Positions 35,391 to 46,203 of a stretch of 64,000 nucleotides of DNA are shown here, piece after piece. The number at the start of each line of letters is the position of its first letter. Within the stretch, counting starts at the first letter, position 1. The translations under genes and the position numbers were made by a program. Source of the DNA: Salinibacterium sp. UTAS2018 (lineage in GTDB: Bacteria; Actinomycetota; Actinomycetes; Actinomycetales; Microbacteriaceae); NCBI RefSeq assembly GCF_004118935.1, contig NZ_CP035375.1, positions 744,001 through 808,000 on the forward strand, written 5' to 3'. The notes under the pieces were generated by a model that saw only the letters and a program-made list of their open reading frames with translations, did not search any database and was not told the DNA's origin.

Positions 35391-36047
35391 GTGAACGAGA
35401 CTTTCGAGATTCCGCTCTGGGCGGGGCTGCTAGCGGTCGGCGTCGGCGCCATGCAGGGTGCGATGTTCGCGGCCCAGTTTCGGGACCGCCGCCTTGACCT
35501 TCTCGGCGTCGCGATCATCGGACTAGCGTCAGGGTTCGGCGGCGGCATCGTGCGCGACGTCGTGCTCTCTGAAGTCCCCGCAGTGCTCACCACCAACTGG
35601 TATCTCATCGTCGCCACCGGGGCCGCACTGTTCGGGATGCTGCTCGAGCGACTGATCGCACGGATGGGTCCGGTCATCACGGTTCTTGACGCTCTCACCA
35701 TTGGGCTCTTCGGCGCGATCGGTACGACGAAGGCACTTGCCATGGGACTCCCCGAGGTGCCGGCCATTTTCGTCGGCGCTATCTCGGGCGTCGGCGGTTC
35801 GATCCTGCGGGACATGCTTCTTTCAATGCCCATCGCCCTCATGCACGTGGGGTCGCTGTATGCGGTGGCGGCGGTATCGGGCGCGACGAGTCTCGTCATC
35901 ATGCGCAACTTCGACGTTCCGGTATTCGTGGCGGCCTCAATCTGTGTGGGCATCACCGTCGGCGTTCGGGTTCTTTCGGTGCTCTTCAACTGGACTCTGC
36001 CGGAGCAACGCACGATCAATCGTCTGCCCAGGTTCCGCCGCCCCTAG
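35391..36047 (+). CDS. TRIC/UPF0126-family membrane protein
   Basis: 218 residues from GTG 35391. Seven helices in two homologous halves, each with the glycine-rich motif: GFGGGIVRDVVL in the first and GVGGSILRDMLL in the second. This is the trimeric intracellular cation channel family; bacterial members conduct K+ or other small ions, though the physiological role is uncertain. The frame goes back to 35340, but the extra residues show no conserved pattern. Confidence 0.85.
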   Translation: MNETFEIPLWAGLLAVGVGAMQGAMFAAQFRDRRLDLLGVAIIGLASGFGGGIVRDVVLSEVPAVLTTNWYLIVATGAALFGMLLERLIARMGPVITVLDALTIGLFGAIGTTKALAMGLPEVPAIFVGAISGVGGSILRDMLLSMPIALMHVGSLYAVAAVSGATSLVIMRNFDVPVFVAASICVGITVGVRVLSVLFNWTLPEQRTINRLPRFRRP

Positions 36048-36106
36048 CTCGCCGCTGGGCCCTCGCCGCTGAGTCTTCTCCCCTACGTCCTCGCCGCTCA
36101 CTCCTC
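36048..36106. repeat. CCTCGCCGCT direct repeats
   Basis: The word CTCGCCGCT or CCTCGCCGCT occurs at 36048, 36061 and 36089, and as CCTCGCCGC at 36103, just after the TRIC-like gene. No function is evident. Confidence 0.7.
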
Positions 36107-36132
36107 GCCGCAGCTGCCGTTAACGAACAAAC

Positions 36133-36159
36133 GCCCCACAGCTCAGCGAGCTGCAGGGC
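36133..36159 (-). terminator. Terminator of leuA
   Basis: GCCCCACAGCTC (36133-36144) pairs with GAGCTGCAGGGC (36148-36159) with one or two mismatches. On the minus strand GTTTGTTCG follows. Confidence 0.65.
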
Positions 36160-36176
36160 ATTTGCGAAAGCTGAAA

Positions 36177-37973
<1,797 letters not shown>

Positions 37974-38024
37974 TCAAGGCCTTCTGGGCCACTCGCAACG
38001 AATCTGGTCAGCCAATGACAAACC

Positions 38025-38061
38025 CCGCGACGAGTGAGGCCTGGATTAGGACTCGTCGCGG
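38025..38061 (-). promoter_or_regulatory. Attenuator-type hairpin of leuA
   Basis: CCGCGACGAGT (38025-38035) pairs perfectly with ACTCGTCGCGG (38051-38061). On the minus strand the 5' arm overlaps the last codons of the leader peptide and the 3' arm is followed by GGTTTGTC. A ribosome stalled at the Leu codons would change folding here. Confidence 0.7.
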
Positions 38062-38090
38062 CAGCTAAGGAGGAGCAGACCGAAGAACAT
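38046..38090 (-). CDS. leuL: leuA leader peptide (14 residues, four Leu)
   Basis: ATG at 38090 opens MFFGLLLLSCRDES, with codons CTG CTC CTC CTT, and ends at TAA (38046-38048). Four tandem Leu codons 135 bases before leuA indicate leucine-dependent attenuation, as described for actinobacterial leuA. The ATG stands six bases after TAGGGT, so the leader appears to be leaderless itself. Confidence 0.85.
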   Translation of the reverse strand: MFFGLLLLSCRDES

Positions 38091-38102
38091 AATTTCACCC
38101 TA
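38091..38102 (-). promoter_or_regulatory. Candidate leaderless -10 of leuL-leuA
   Basis: TAGGGT (38097-38102, minus strand) is followed by GAAATT and the ATG of the leader peptide. Confidence 0.55.
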
Positions 38103-38174
38103 GCACTGCGAGAGCGGCACCGCAGGACTGGTTCTTCGACTGTTACCGCGCTGCCGCGATGCTGTGGCGATGCC

Positions 38175-39074
38175 CTAGAAGCCCAGGCGTCCGAGCTGCT
38201 TAGAGTCGCGCTGCCACTCTTTGGCAACTTTCACACGAAGCGAGAGGAAGATCTGCTTGCCGACGAGCTTCTCGATCTCGGCGCGAGCACGGGCGCCCAC
38301 ATCTTGCAGTCGCTCACCGCCCTTACCAATGATGATGCCCTTTTGGCTGTCGCGCTCGACAAAGATGTTCGCAAATACCTCAAGAAGGTTCTTGTCGTCA
38401 CGCTCGATCATGTCGTCGATCGTGACGGCGATGGAGTGCGGCAGTTCGTCCATGACGCCCTCAAGCGCGGCCTCACGAATCAGCTCCGCAACGCGCGACT
38501 CAGTTGACTCGTCGGTGACAGCGTCATTCGGGTACAGCGCAGCCGACACCGGCATGAGCTTCACGAGCTCGGTCGCAAGAATATCGAGCTGGATGTCGTC
38601 GAACGACGAAATCGGAATGATCTCATCCCAGTCGCGCAGTTCTGCCACGGCTTTGAGCTGCTCCGCTACGCCGGGGCGCGAGGAGGCATCGATCTTCGTG
38701 ACGATGGCGACCTTCTTAGCGCGCGGGAAAGAGTCCAGCTGCTCGTTGATATACCGGTCACCGGGACCGATTTTCTCGTTCGCAGGAATGCAGAGGCCGA
38801 TAACGTCGACTTCGCCGAGGGTATCTTTCACGATGGAGTTGAGGCGCTCGCCCAACAGGGTACGCGGGCGGTGCATACCGGGGGTGTCCACGATGATGAG
38901 TTGACCATCTTCGCGGTGCACGAGGCCCCGGATGGCGCGGCGCGTGGTCTGCGGCTTCGACGAGGTGATCGCGACCTTCTCGCCCACGAGCGCGTTAGTC
39001 AGCGTGGACTTACCCACGTTAGGTCGACCCACAAAGGTCACGAATCCTGCTCTGAATTCACTGGTGTCGGTCAC
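38175..39074 (-). CDS. era: GTPase Era
   Basis: 299 residues. It binds 16S rRNA and helps 30S assembly. G1 GRPNVGKST, G2 and G3 regions with VDTPGMHRP, G4 TKID, and the C-terminal KH domain (IIIGKGGERLQDVGARARAE). It begins inside the end of the corC-like gene (four-base overlap) and is the last gene of the hrcA operon. Confidence 0.96.
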   Translation of the reverse strand: MTDTSEFRAGFVTFVGRPNVGKSTLTNALVGEKVAITSSKPQTTRRAIRGLVHREDGQLIIVDTPGMHRPRTLLGERLNSIVKDTLGEVDVIGLCIPANEKIGPGDRYINEQLDSFPRAKKVAIVTKIDASSRPGVAEQLKAVAELRDWDEIIPISSFDDIQLDILATELVKLMPVSAALYPNDAVTDESTESRVAELIREAALEGVMDELPHSIAVTIDDMIERDDKNLLEVFANIFVERDSQKGIIIGKGGERLQDVGARARAEIEKLVGKQIFLSLRVKVAKEWQRDSKQLGRLGF

Positions 39075-40381
39075 TGTGATTCACCGTTCTCTCGTTCATT
39101 CGAGCCTGAGTCATTCTGGTCATTGAGCCATGGATCGCGCGACACCAGCACGGTGCTGATGCGTTTGCGACGGCCTTCGGTACGTTCTGCCGTCAGAACG
39201 AGTCCTGAATAGTGTGCCACTGCTCCGCTCTCGGGGAGTCGTCCAAGAGTTTTCATGATGAGCCCGCCGACGGAGTCGACTTCGTCATCATCCAGCTCGA
39301 GTCCGAAAAGATCGCCCAGTTCATCAATTGGCAGGCGAGCGCTGACACGGTATGAGCCGTCTTTCAGCTCTTCAAACTCGGCGACTTCGCGGTCGTACTC
39401 GTCAGAGATATCTCCGACGAGTTCTTCGATGAGGTCTTCTAGCGAGACTAGCCCTGCGATACCGCCGTACTCATCGACGACCATGGCGAGGTGATTCGAT
39501 TCGAGCTGCATTTGGCGCAACAGGCTATCGGCACGCTGCGATTCCGGCACGAAAAGCGCGGGGCGAGCCAGCGCCTGAGTCGTGAGCTTGTCGGCTTCGG
39601 CCGGCTGTTCATACACCACGCGCGCGATGTCGCGCAGGTACAGCACCCCCATCACCTGATCGATGTCGTCACCGATCACCGGTACTCGCGACACTCCGCG
39701 GCTCAGGAAGAGGCCCATAGCGGCACTGGCCGTGACATCCGCTTCAACCGTCACCATGTCAGTGCGCGGGATCATGACCTCACGGATCACCGTGCTGTTG
39801 AAATCGAAGATGGAGTGGATGAGGTCGCGGTCATCTTGGTCAAGAACTTCGTGCTCGGTGGCTTCATCCACCATGCTCAGCAGTTGCTCTTCACTAGAGA
39901 ACGTCGCCGTTCGGGGTCGACCCGGAGTCACTCGGTTGCCGATCGCGACAAGAGCGTCAGCGATCGGGCCCAGAATCACGCGGATGCCGCGAATAAACCG
40001 TGCCGAGAGTTGCAACACCTTGCGAGAGTGAGCACGCCCGACGCTGCGGGGGCTGGAGCCCACCAGCACGAACGATGCTCCGGTCATGATGAGCGCGCTG
40101 AACAACAGCACGAGCCACCACTGCTCGAAGGCCGAGGCAAACACGAGCGTGACGAGCACTGCCGCAGTGGTCTCCACGACGATTCGCATGAAGTTGAGCG
40201 CATTAATGTGCGCGCCCGTGTCTTTCGAGATTGCGAGAATCGACTTCTGCGCACGGCTGCGTCCGGCCAGCTCGACGAGGTCGCTACGGCTCAGTACCGT
40301 GAGCGCCGAGTCGGCAGCGGCAAGCAAACCACCGAGCGACACTAAAAGAATAGCGACGGTGATGAAAATTCCGATCAGCAC
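39071..40381 (-). CDS. CNNM/CorC-type transporter with CBS domains
   Basis: 436 residues. DUF21/CNNM membrane domain (three to four helices; LVELAGRSRAQKSILAI), two CBS domains (MIPRTDMVTVEADVTASAAM and LALFVPESQRADSLLRQM) and a C-terminal CorC_HlyC domain. The family is linked to Mg2+ or other divalent cation efflux. It lies between ybeY and era, as in most actinobacteria. Confidence 0.9.
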   Translation of the reverse strand: MLIGIFITVAILLVSLGGLLAAADSALTVLSRSDLVELAGRSRAQKSILAISKDTGAHINALNFMRIVVETTAAVLVTLVFASAFEQWWLVLLFSALIMTGASFVLVGSSPRSVGRAHSRKVLQLSARFIRGIRVILGPIADALVAIGNRVTPGRPRTATFSSEEQLLSMVDEATEHEVLDQDDRDLIHSIFDFNSTVIREVMIPRTDMVTVEADVTASAAMGLFLSRGVSRVPVIGDDIDQVMGVLYLRDIARVVYEQPAEADKLTTQALARPALFVPESQRADSLLRQMQLESNHLAMVVDEYGGIAGLVSLEDLIEELVGDISDEYDREVAEFEELKDGSYRVSARLPIDELGDLFGLELDDDEVDSVGGLIMKTLGRLPESGAVAHYSGLVLTAERTEGRRKRISTVLVSRDPWLNDQNDSGSNERENGESQ

Positions 40382-40390
40382 AACCGGCTA

Positions 40391-40849
40391 CTAACTTCGT
40401 TCTGCCAGGGCGAACCCCAACAGAATTTCGCGCTGAAGGCCAAACATTTCTTTTTCTTCTTCTGGCTCAGCGTGATCGAAACCAAGCAGGTGCAGCAGTC
40501 CGTGAGTGGTCAGCAACAGCATCTCTTCGAGAGGGCTGTGACCCGCGGCCTCGGCTTGCACGATCGCCACTTGGGGGCATACGACGATGTCGCCGAGCAA
40601 GCCGGCGGGCGTCTGGCGGTCTTCGGTCCCGGGGCGCAGCTCGTCCATGGGAAAGCTCAAGACGTCGGTGGGACCGGGCTCGTCCATCCACTGCACGTGA
40701 AGCTGTTCCATGGCGGCCTCGTCGACAAAGACAATGCCGAGTTCCGCATCCGGATGCACGTGAAGCTGGTCGAGGGCGAAGGTGCAGAGTCGCTGAAAAG
40801 CGTGCTCGTCTACCTCGATGGCCGATTCGTTGTTGATCTCAATCGACAC
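40391..40849 (-). CDS. ybeY: Endoribonuclease YbeY
   Basis: 152 residues from GTG 40849. The zinc site H-x3-H-x5-H reads HGLLHLLGFDH. It takes part in 16S rRNA 3' maturation and ribosome quality control. The frame extends upstream into phoH, so the GTG next to the phoH stop is the start. Confidence 0.94.
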   Translation of the reverse strand: MSIEINNESAIEVDEHAFQRLCTFALDQLHVHPDAELGIVFVDEAAMEQLHVQWMDEPGPTDVLSFPMDELRPGTEDRQTPAGLLGDIVVCPQVAIVQAEAAGHSPLEEMLLLTTHGLLHLLGFDHAEPEEEKEMFGLQREILLGFALAERS

Positions 40850-40850
40850 G

Positions 40851-41900
40851 TTAGGGCCTCTCGTGATTGCGGCTGCGCTTGGACGGCCGGTTTTTGCGGT
40901 TGTATTCGTCGCGCTGCTTTTCGGCATCGTAGGTGGTGTAAGCATCCACGATTTGTCCCACCAGGCTGTGACGAACGACATCTGCACTCGATAGTTCGGC
41001 GAAGTGGATGTCGTCGATGTCTCGCAGCACGTTCGAGACAAGTTTGAGGCCACTCGCCCCTTCGGGCAGGTCGACCTGGGTGATATCACCGGTGATGACC
41101 ATCTGAGAATCAAAGCCAAGACGCGTCAGAAACATCTTCATTTGCTCAGGCGTGGTGTTCTGGGCTTCGTCAAGAACGACGAACGAGTTGTTGAGTGTAC
41201 GACCGCGCATGTAGGCGAGCGGTGCGACCTCCACCGTGCCGGCAGCGAGCAGCTTGGGCACGAGTTCGGGGTCCATCATGTCGTTCAACGCGTCGTAGAG
41301 AGGTCGCAGATATGGGTCGATTTTGTCGGTGAGGGAACCGGGCAAGAACCCAAGCCGCTCCCCCGCTTCGATTGCCGGACGGCTCAGGATGATGCGGTCT
41401 ACTTCTTTGCGTTGCAGGGCCTGCACAGCCTTCGCCATCGCTAAGTAGGTCTTTCCCGTTCCCGCGGGACCGATGCCAAACACAATGGTGTTGTTATCCA
41501 TGGCATCGACGTATTGAGCTTGTCCAAGCGTCTTCGGACGGATCGCTTTGCCGCGCGTCGTCAGAATGGTTTGACCGAGCAACTGCTGTGGACTGCCTTG
41601 GTTACCACGCAAAATTTTCGCCGAAGCATCGACCTCGATCTCGCCGAGATCATGTCCGCCACGCACCATCGTGACCAGTTCGTCGACGAGCTCTTTCGCG
41701 GATTCGACTGAAGCCGAGTCGCCACTCAGAGTAATTTCGTTACCCCGAACGTGCATTTCGACGCTCGGAAATTTGCTTTCTACGACTTTGAGCAGTCGAT
41801 CCTGCGGGCCGAGTAGACGCACCATGGCGACGCCGTCTACTTCAATTGAAACGCTCTCGCGCTCTGTCGAACCTGCGGACTCGGAGTCACTAGTGACCAA
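40851..41900 (-). CDS. phoH: PhoH-family ATPase
   Basis: 349 residues from TTG 41900. Walker A is GPAGTGKT and Walker B VVLDEAQN, with RIILSRPAIEAGERLGFLPG between. The TTG has GAGGAAGG five bases upstream, better than any nearby start, and gives the usual N-terminal strand. The start overlaps the end of the HIT gene by 11 bases. The cellular role of PhoH is unclear (phosphate starvation, RNA). Confidence 0.92.
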   Translation of the reverse strand: MVTSDSESAGSTERESVSIEVDGVAMVRLLGPQDRLLKVVESKFPSVEMHVRGNEITLSGDSASVESAKELVDELVTMVRGGHDLGEIEVDASAKILRGNQGSPQQLLGQTILTTRGKAIRPKTLGQAQYVDAMDNNTIVFGIGPAGTGKTYLAMAKAVQALQRKEVDRIILSRPAIEAGERLGFLPGSLTDKIDPYLRPLYDALNDMMDPELVPKLLAAGTVEVAPLAYMRGRTLNNSFVVLDEAQNTTPEQMKMFLTRLGFDSQMVITGDITQVDLPEGASGLKLVSNVLRDIDDIHFAELSSADVVRHSLVGQIVDAYTTYDAEKQRDEYNRKNRPSKRSRNHERP

Positions 41901-42240
41901 GGGTGCCTTCCTCGAGGTTTCCACCGAGCACATGAGCGTGCACGTGGAATACGGTTTGACCGGCGTTTTCACCGGTGTTAAAAATCAGTCTGTACTGTCC
42001 GCCTGCGTGTTCGTCGGCAAGCTTCTGGGCGACCGACACGAGTTCAGCCAGCAGTGCGGGATTTCCGGCGGCAAGCTCGGTGACGTTGGCGAACTCCTCC
42101 GTTTTAGGCACAACCAGCAGGTGCACGGGGGCTTGCGGCGCGATATCGCGAAACGCAATGACCGCGTCTGACTCGAAAACGATATCCGCGGGAATCTCGC
42201 GGGCGATGATCTTCGTGAAGATCGAAGGGGAATCGGACAT
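41890..42240 (-). CDS. HIT-family nucleotide hydrolase
   Basis: 116 residues. The histidine triad is HVHAHVLGG, with HLLVVPKTEEF upstream. Hint-type enzymes hydrolyse adenosine phosphoramidates. The neighbour rsmE ends 17 bases upstream. Confidence 0.92.
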   Translation of the reverse strand: MSDSPSIFTKIIAREIPADIVFESDAVIAFRDIAPQAPVHLLVVPKTEEFANVTELAAGNPALLAELVSVAQKLADEHAGGQYRLIFNTGENAGQTVFHVHAHVLGGNLEEGTLGH

Positions 42241-42257
42241 AGCTCTAGCCTAAACCT

Positions 42258-42989
42258 CTAGCTCCAGCGGCCAAGCTTGACGTTCAATGCCGCTATAGCT
42301 GCGGGCCCCGCTGTCGACGTGCGCAACACTTCACTGCCCAATCGAATTGTGGATGCTCCGGCCGCTGTCAATAGTTCGAGCTCGTGATCTGCGACACCGC
42401 CTTCCGGCCCCACGACGAGCACGATGTCACGATCGTCTACTTCAAGTTCAGCGAGAGTTTGCGTCGCCGTGGGCTCCAGCACCAGCATCCGCGTCGTGGA
42501 GGCAAACGCCGCCAACTGTTTCGTCGTCACGAGGTCGAGAACATCAGGGATCCAGCTTCGTAGCGATTGCTTGCTCGCTTCGCGAACGATGGCCGCCCAG
42601 CGATCGCGGCCCTTAGTGACCTTCGAGCCTTGCCAGCGAGAGATGCTGCGCGCCGCCGACCACGGGATGACGCCGTCAACGCCTAGTTCGGTGGCAACTT
42701 GAACCGCGAGTTCGTCACGATCGGCCTTGGCAAGGGCCTGGGCCAGGAACACCGCGGGGGTTCGCCGCAGCGATTGCTGCACATCGACGACCTGAATGGT
42801 GAGCTCAGTGTGCTCGGCCGTAGTGATGGGGCCCGAAACGATCAGCCCCGCGCCGTTGCCGATCGCAATTGTTTCGCCGACTTTGAGGCGCGACACCGTG
42901 ACCGCATGCCGCGCTTCGGCATTGCCCAGCGAAACGGAAGCGCCAACCGCCACGTCGTCAAGCTCCTCGTCGATATACAGATGTGCCAT
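42258..42989 (-). CDS. rsmE: 16S rRNA m3U1498 methyltransferase
   Basis: 243 residues, SPOUT fold. It methylates N3 of U1498 of 16S rRNA. The C-terminal knot has IVLVVGPEGGVADHELELL and RLGSEVLRTSTAGPAAIAAL. It follows dnaJ by six bases. Confidence 0.94.
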   Translation of the reverse strand: MAHLYIDEELDDVAVGASVSLGNAEARHAVTVSRLKVGETIAIGNGAGLIVSGPITTAEHTELTIQVVDVQQSLRRTPAVFLAQALAKADRDELAVQVATELGVDGVIPWSAARSISRWQGSKVTKGRDRWAAIVREASKQSLRSWIPDVLDLVTTKQLAAFASTTRMLVLEPTATQTLAELEVDDRDIVLVVGPEGGVADHELELLTAAGASTIRLGSEVLRTSTAGPAAIAALNVKLGRWS

Positions 42990-42995
42990 AGCGAG

Positions 42996-44096
42996 CTACA
43001 GGAACCGATCCCGAAGTTTGGAGAACAAGCCCTGTTGAAATTCTGCGAAGTGGGGCTTCTTGCTCTTGCGCACGGCGGCGAGTTGCTTGATCAGAGTCTG
43101 TTCGGCACCGCTGAGCTTCGTCGGCGTGACAACTTGGATGCCGAGCCGCAGGTCGCCGCGATTAGTGCCGCGCAAACTGGTGATTCCACGATCACGAACC
43201 GTGAGCACTTCGCCGCTCTGTGTGCCCGGCTTGATGTTCACTTCGACATCACCATCGAGACCATCGAGTTTCACGGTAGTACCGAGAATCGCGTCAATCA
43301 TTTCGACCTCGACCGTGGCAAGCAGGTCGTCGTCGGCCCGGCTGAAGACATCATGGTGCCGCACCTTGATCTCGAGGAACAGGTCACCGTTGGGGCCGCC
43401 AGCAGGACCCACTTCGCCCTGGCCGGGCATCTGCAAACGCAGTCCCGTCTCAACGCCGGCGGGGATGTCAACGGACAGAGTGCGCTGGGCCCGCACCCGA
43501 CCCTGGCCAGCACACGTGGCGCAGGGGTTGACAATGATGGTTCCGTAACCACGGCAGGTACCGCACGGGCTCGACGTCATTACGTTGCCGAGAAGGCTTC
43601 GAACTTGACGTTGAATCTGACCACTGCCCTGACAAATGTCGCAACGAACCGGTGAGCTGCCGGGAGCAGAGCAGCTGCCCTCACACGTCTCACACAGCTC
43701 GGCGGTGTTGACCTCGAGATCGCGGGTCACACCGAACATCGTGTCTTTCAGGCTGACCTCGATACGCAGCAGCGCATCTTGACCGCGCTCGCGACGTGAA
43801 CGCGGGCCGGCAGTCTGGCTTGACCCGCCGAAGAAAGTCTCGAAGATGTCGCCGAAACCGCCGAATCCTCCTCCGCCGCCGCCGAAACCGCCGTTGCCGC
43901 CCATATCGTATTGCTGACGCTGTTGCGGATCGCTCAGTACGTCATACGCGTGAGTCACCGACTTGAAACGCTCCGATGCATCCGCACTGGGGTTGACGTC
44001 GGGGTGCAACTCGCGAGCGAGCTTGCGGTACGCCTTCTTGATTTCCTCCGGGGTCGCTTCGCGGGCAACGCCGAGGGCTTCATAGTGATCTGCCAA
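42996..44096 (-). CDS. dnaJ: Chaperone DnaJ
   Basis: 366 residues. J domain with [15 protein letters not shown], a glycine-rich linker ([15 protein letters not shown]), four CxxCxGxG zinc repeats ([24 protein letters not shown], and a looser first CETCEGSC) and C-terminal substrate domains. The first repeat lacks the standard final glycine. It follows hrcA by 23 bases, so it shares the CIRCE-controlled promoter. Confidence 0.95.
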   Translation of the reverse strand: MADHYEALGVAREATPEEIKKAYRKLARELHPDVNPSADASERFKSVTHAYDVLSDPQQRQQYDMGGNGGFGGGGGGFGGFGDIFETFFGGSSQTAGPRSRRERGQDALLRIEVSLKDTMFGVTRDLEVNTAELCETCEGSCSAPGSSPVRCDICQGSGQIQRQVRSLLGNVMTSSPCGTCRGYGTIIVNPCATCAGQGRVRAQRTLSVDIPAGVETGLRLQMPGQGEVGPAGGPNGDLFLEIKVRHHDVFSRADDDLLATVEVEMIDAILGTTVKLDGLDGDVEVNIKPGTQSGEVLTVRDRGITSLRGTNRGDLRLGIQVVTPTKLSGAEQTLIKQLAAVRKSKKPHFAEFQQGLFSKLRDRFL

Positions 44097-44119
44097 AGTT
44101 CCGATTGCTCCTTACGAGC

Positions 44120-45142
44120 TCAGTTGTCTTCTAAAAGTCGAGACAGGTACCGCGCTACCGCACGGACCGCCGCCATATTGTTTGAGTAATCCATTCGCGT
44201 CGGGCCAAGCACGCCCACGCGGGAGACCCCGCCGCCCGAGGAGGAATATCCTCCGGTGACAACGGATGTCTCTTCTAGTCCAAATTCTGCGTTCTCGCGC
44301 CCAATGCGAGTGGATACCGATCCATTTGCTACTTCCATCTCCCCAAAGAGGCGCAACAACGTTACTTGCTCTTCTATTGCCTCGAGCACAGGAAAAATGC
44401 TGCCGGTGAAGTCTTGTTCGGTTCGCGCCAGATTTGCGGTACCCGCGAGTACGAGCTTGTCGGCACGGTTCGCCAACACTTGCTCGACCAAGCTCGAGGC
44501 AATCTTGCCCACAAAAGCTTGACGTTCCACGGGAAAAATCTGAGCGAAGCTGGCTAGTCGATCCGCGGCCTCCGGGAGCGATTGCCCCGTCAGCGCCGAA
44601 TTCAGCTTGGCGCGAACTTCGCCCAAGAAGACTTCGTCAAGCGGCTCAACGACATCGATCAGACGCTGCTCTACCCGGCCGGAGTCGGTGATGAACACCG
44701 TCATGATGCGGGTCGCGTAAAGCGGAACCAGTTCCACGTGCCGCACGCGGGCCGTAGCCAGCGAAGGATATTGAACCAGGGCCACACTGTTGGTCAGCTG
44801 AGACAGCAGGCGCACTGAACGCGCAAGTACGTCATCCAAGTCGTCGGCCTGACCCAGAAAAGACTCAATCGCTTGGCGCTGTGCGCTCGTGAGGGGGCGC
44901 AAGTCAGCCAACTGGTCTACAAACATGCGGTAGCCCTTATCGGTCGGGACGCGACCGGATGAGGTGTGGGGCGCCGTGATGAGCTCTTCGTCTTCGAGTA
45001 AGACCATGTCGTTGCGAATCGTTGCAGCGGATACTCCGAAGGAATGTCGCTCAACGATTGACTTGGATCCGACAGGCTCGCGCGTAGCAACGTAGTCCTG
45101 CACGATGACACGAAGCACGTCAAGACCGCGGGCGGAAACCAT
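44120..45142 (-). CDS. hrcA: Heat-inducible repressor HrcA
   Basis: 340 residues from ATG 45142. The N-terminal winged helix is RGLDVLRVIVQDYVATREPV and SFGVSAATIRNDMVLLEDEE; the C-terminal GAF-like domain includes SVLGPTRMDY-like VGVLGPTRMDYSNNMAAV. It binds CIRCE, which lies about 20 bases upstream, and thereby represses its own operon. The frame extends to 45208 across CIRCE, so ATG 45142 is preferred. Confidence 0.95.
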   Translation of the reverse strand: MVSARGLDVLRVIVQDYVATREPVGSKSIVERHSFGVSAATIRNDMVLLEDEELITAPHTSSGRVPTDKGYRMFVDQLADLRPLTSAQRQAIESFLGQADDLDDVLARSVRLLSQLTNSVALVQYPSLATARVRHVELVPLYATRIMTVFITDSGRVEQRLIDVVEPLDEVFLGEVRAKLNSALTGQSLPEAADRLASFAQIFPVERQAFVGKIASSLVEQVLANRADKLVLAGTANLARTEQDFTGSIFPVLEAIEEQVTLLRLFGEMEVANGSVSTRIGRENAEFGLEETSVVTGGYSSSGGGVSRVGVLGPTRMDYSNNMAAVRAVARYLSRLLEDN

Positions 45143-45161
45143 TCCACCACCCACCTCTCTT

Positions 45162-45192
45162 GATTGGCACTCAATCCGTTCGACTGCCAATC
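45162..45192 (-). promoter_or_regulatory. CIRCE operator of the hrcA-dnaJ operon
   Basis: TTGGCACTC (45164-45172), nine bases, GACTGCCAA (45182-45190), with two further complementary bases on each side. This is a variant of TTAGCACTC-N9-GAGTGCTAA. It stands about 20 bases before hrcA. Confidence 0.9.
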
Positions 45193-45353
45193 TTACTCGA
45201 CACACCACGACACAGCCGTTGCACCGCGCGAGTCATACCAGTAGCGTGTCTTTGTACTTGAGCGCTACCCTTTTGAGGAAATGCTCAGGTGTGACACCGA
45301 GCACTTTGATGAAACCCGGGAACTTCCCTCGTTCACCTGAAAGGCACGAACAC

Positions 45354-45722
45354 ATGACTGACGCAAATCCGCAGCCCGCAGCCCCCCAGCCGGCAGCTCA
45401 ACTGACCACGGCTGAGGACAACCAGTGGGCGTCATTCGCTCATCTGGGTGGAATCTTGGGATTCCTTCCCGCGCTGATTATCTGGTTGGTCTTCAAAGAC
45501 CGCGGCGCATTCACCAACACCGAAGCAAAAGAAGCACTGAACTTCCAGATCACCGTTGCCATCGCCTACGTGATCTCGAACATTCTGATTGCCGTCGTCA
45601 TCGGCGGAATCTTGCTTCCGATCGTCTTCATTGTGTCGGTGATTTTCTCGATCATCGGCTTCACCAAGGCTAAGGACGGCACGAACTACCGCTACCCCTT
45701 CGCACTGCGCCTCATCAAGTAA
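45354..45722 (+). CDS. DUF4870 membrane protein, first copy
   Basis: 122 residues. After a Pro/Ala-rich start, the DUF4870 core follows: WASFAHLGGILGFLPALIIWLVFKDRG, ALNFQITVAIAYVIS and YPFALRLIK. Three membrane helices; function unknown. ATG 45354 has GAAAGG upstream. It is followed by a strong terminator and a paralogue. Confidence 0.88.
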   Translation: MTDANPQPAAPQPAAQLTTAEDNQWASFAHLGGILGFLPALIIWLVFKDRGAFTNTEAKEALNFQITVAIAYVISNILIAVVIGGILLPIVFIVSVIFSIIGFTKAKDGTNYRYPFALRLIK

Positions 45723-45753
45723 TTCTGCTTATCGGCAAAGTCGATAGCGAGTG

Positions 45754-45789
45754 AGCCCCGGGAGCTTCTGCTCTCGGGGCTACTTTTTT
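45754..45789 (+). terminator. Rho-independent terminator after the first DUF4870 gene
   Basis: AGCCCCGGGAGC (45754-45765) pairs with GCTCTCGGGGCT (45770-45781) and is followed by ACTTTTTTG. Confidence 0.9.
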
Positions 45790-45802
45790 GTCCAAGTAAG
45801 GC

Positions 45803-45814
45803 TTTAATAGAGCC
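45803..45814 (+). promoter_or_regulatory. Candidate leaderless -10 of the second DUF4870 gene
   Basis: TTTAAT (45803-45808) stands six bases before ATG 45815, just after the terminator of the first copy. Confidence 0.4.
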
Positions 45815-46189
45815 ATGTCAGATTCCACACCGCCCCCCGCCTCGCCGTACGCACCGATCCAACCGATGAGTCCGAGCGACGAAAAGCTCTGGGCGACACT
45901 CATTCACGTCGGGGGAATCTTCTTTTCCTTCGTTCCCGCACTAGTGGGTTACCTCGTCTTCAAAGACCGCGGGCCGTTCATCAACGCCCACGCACGAACC
46001 GCACTCAACTTTCAAATAACCATGGCGATCGCCTACGCAGTTTCGGTGGTCCTGATGCTTGTAGTCATCGGCTACCTGACCATGTTTGCCGTGGCGATCA
46101 TCATCCTGATCTTCAGCATCATTGCAGCGGTTGCTGCCAACAATGGACAGGCGTACAAGTACCCGCTGACCATCGAGTTCATCAAGTAA
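45815..46189 (+). CDS. DUF4870 membrane protein, second copy
   Basis: 124 residues, with the same plan as the first copy: KLWATLIHVGGIFFSFVPAL, LVFKDRGPFINAHARTALNF and a C-terminal YPLTIEFIK. It is the product of an old tandem duplication but has its own promoter. It converges on hemW. Confidence 0.87.
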   Translation: MSDSTPPPASPYAPIQPMSPSDEKLWATLIHVGGIFFSFVPALVGYLVFKDRGPFINAHARTALNFQITMAIAYAVSVVLMLVVIGYLTMFAVAIIILIFSIIAAVAANNGQAYKYPLTIEFIK

Positions 46190-46203
46190 CTCGAACTTTC
46201 GCT

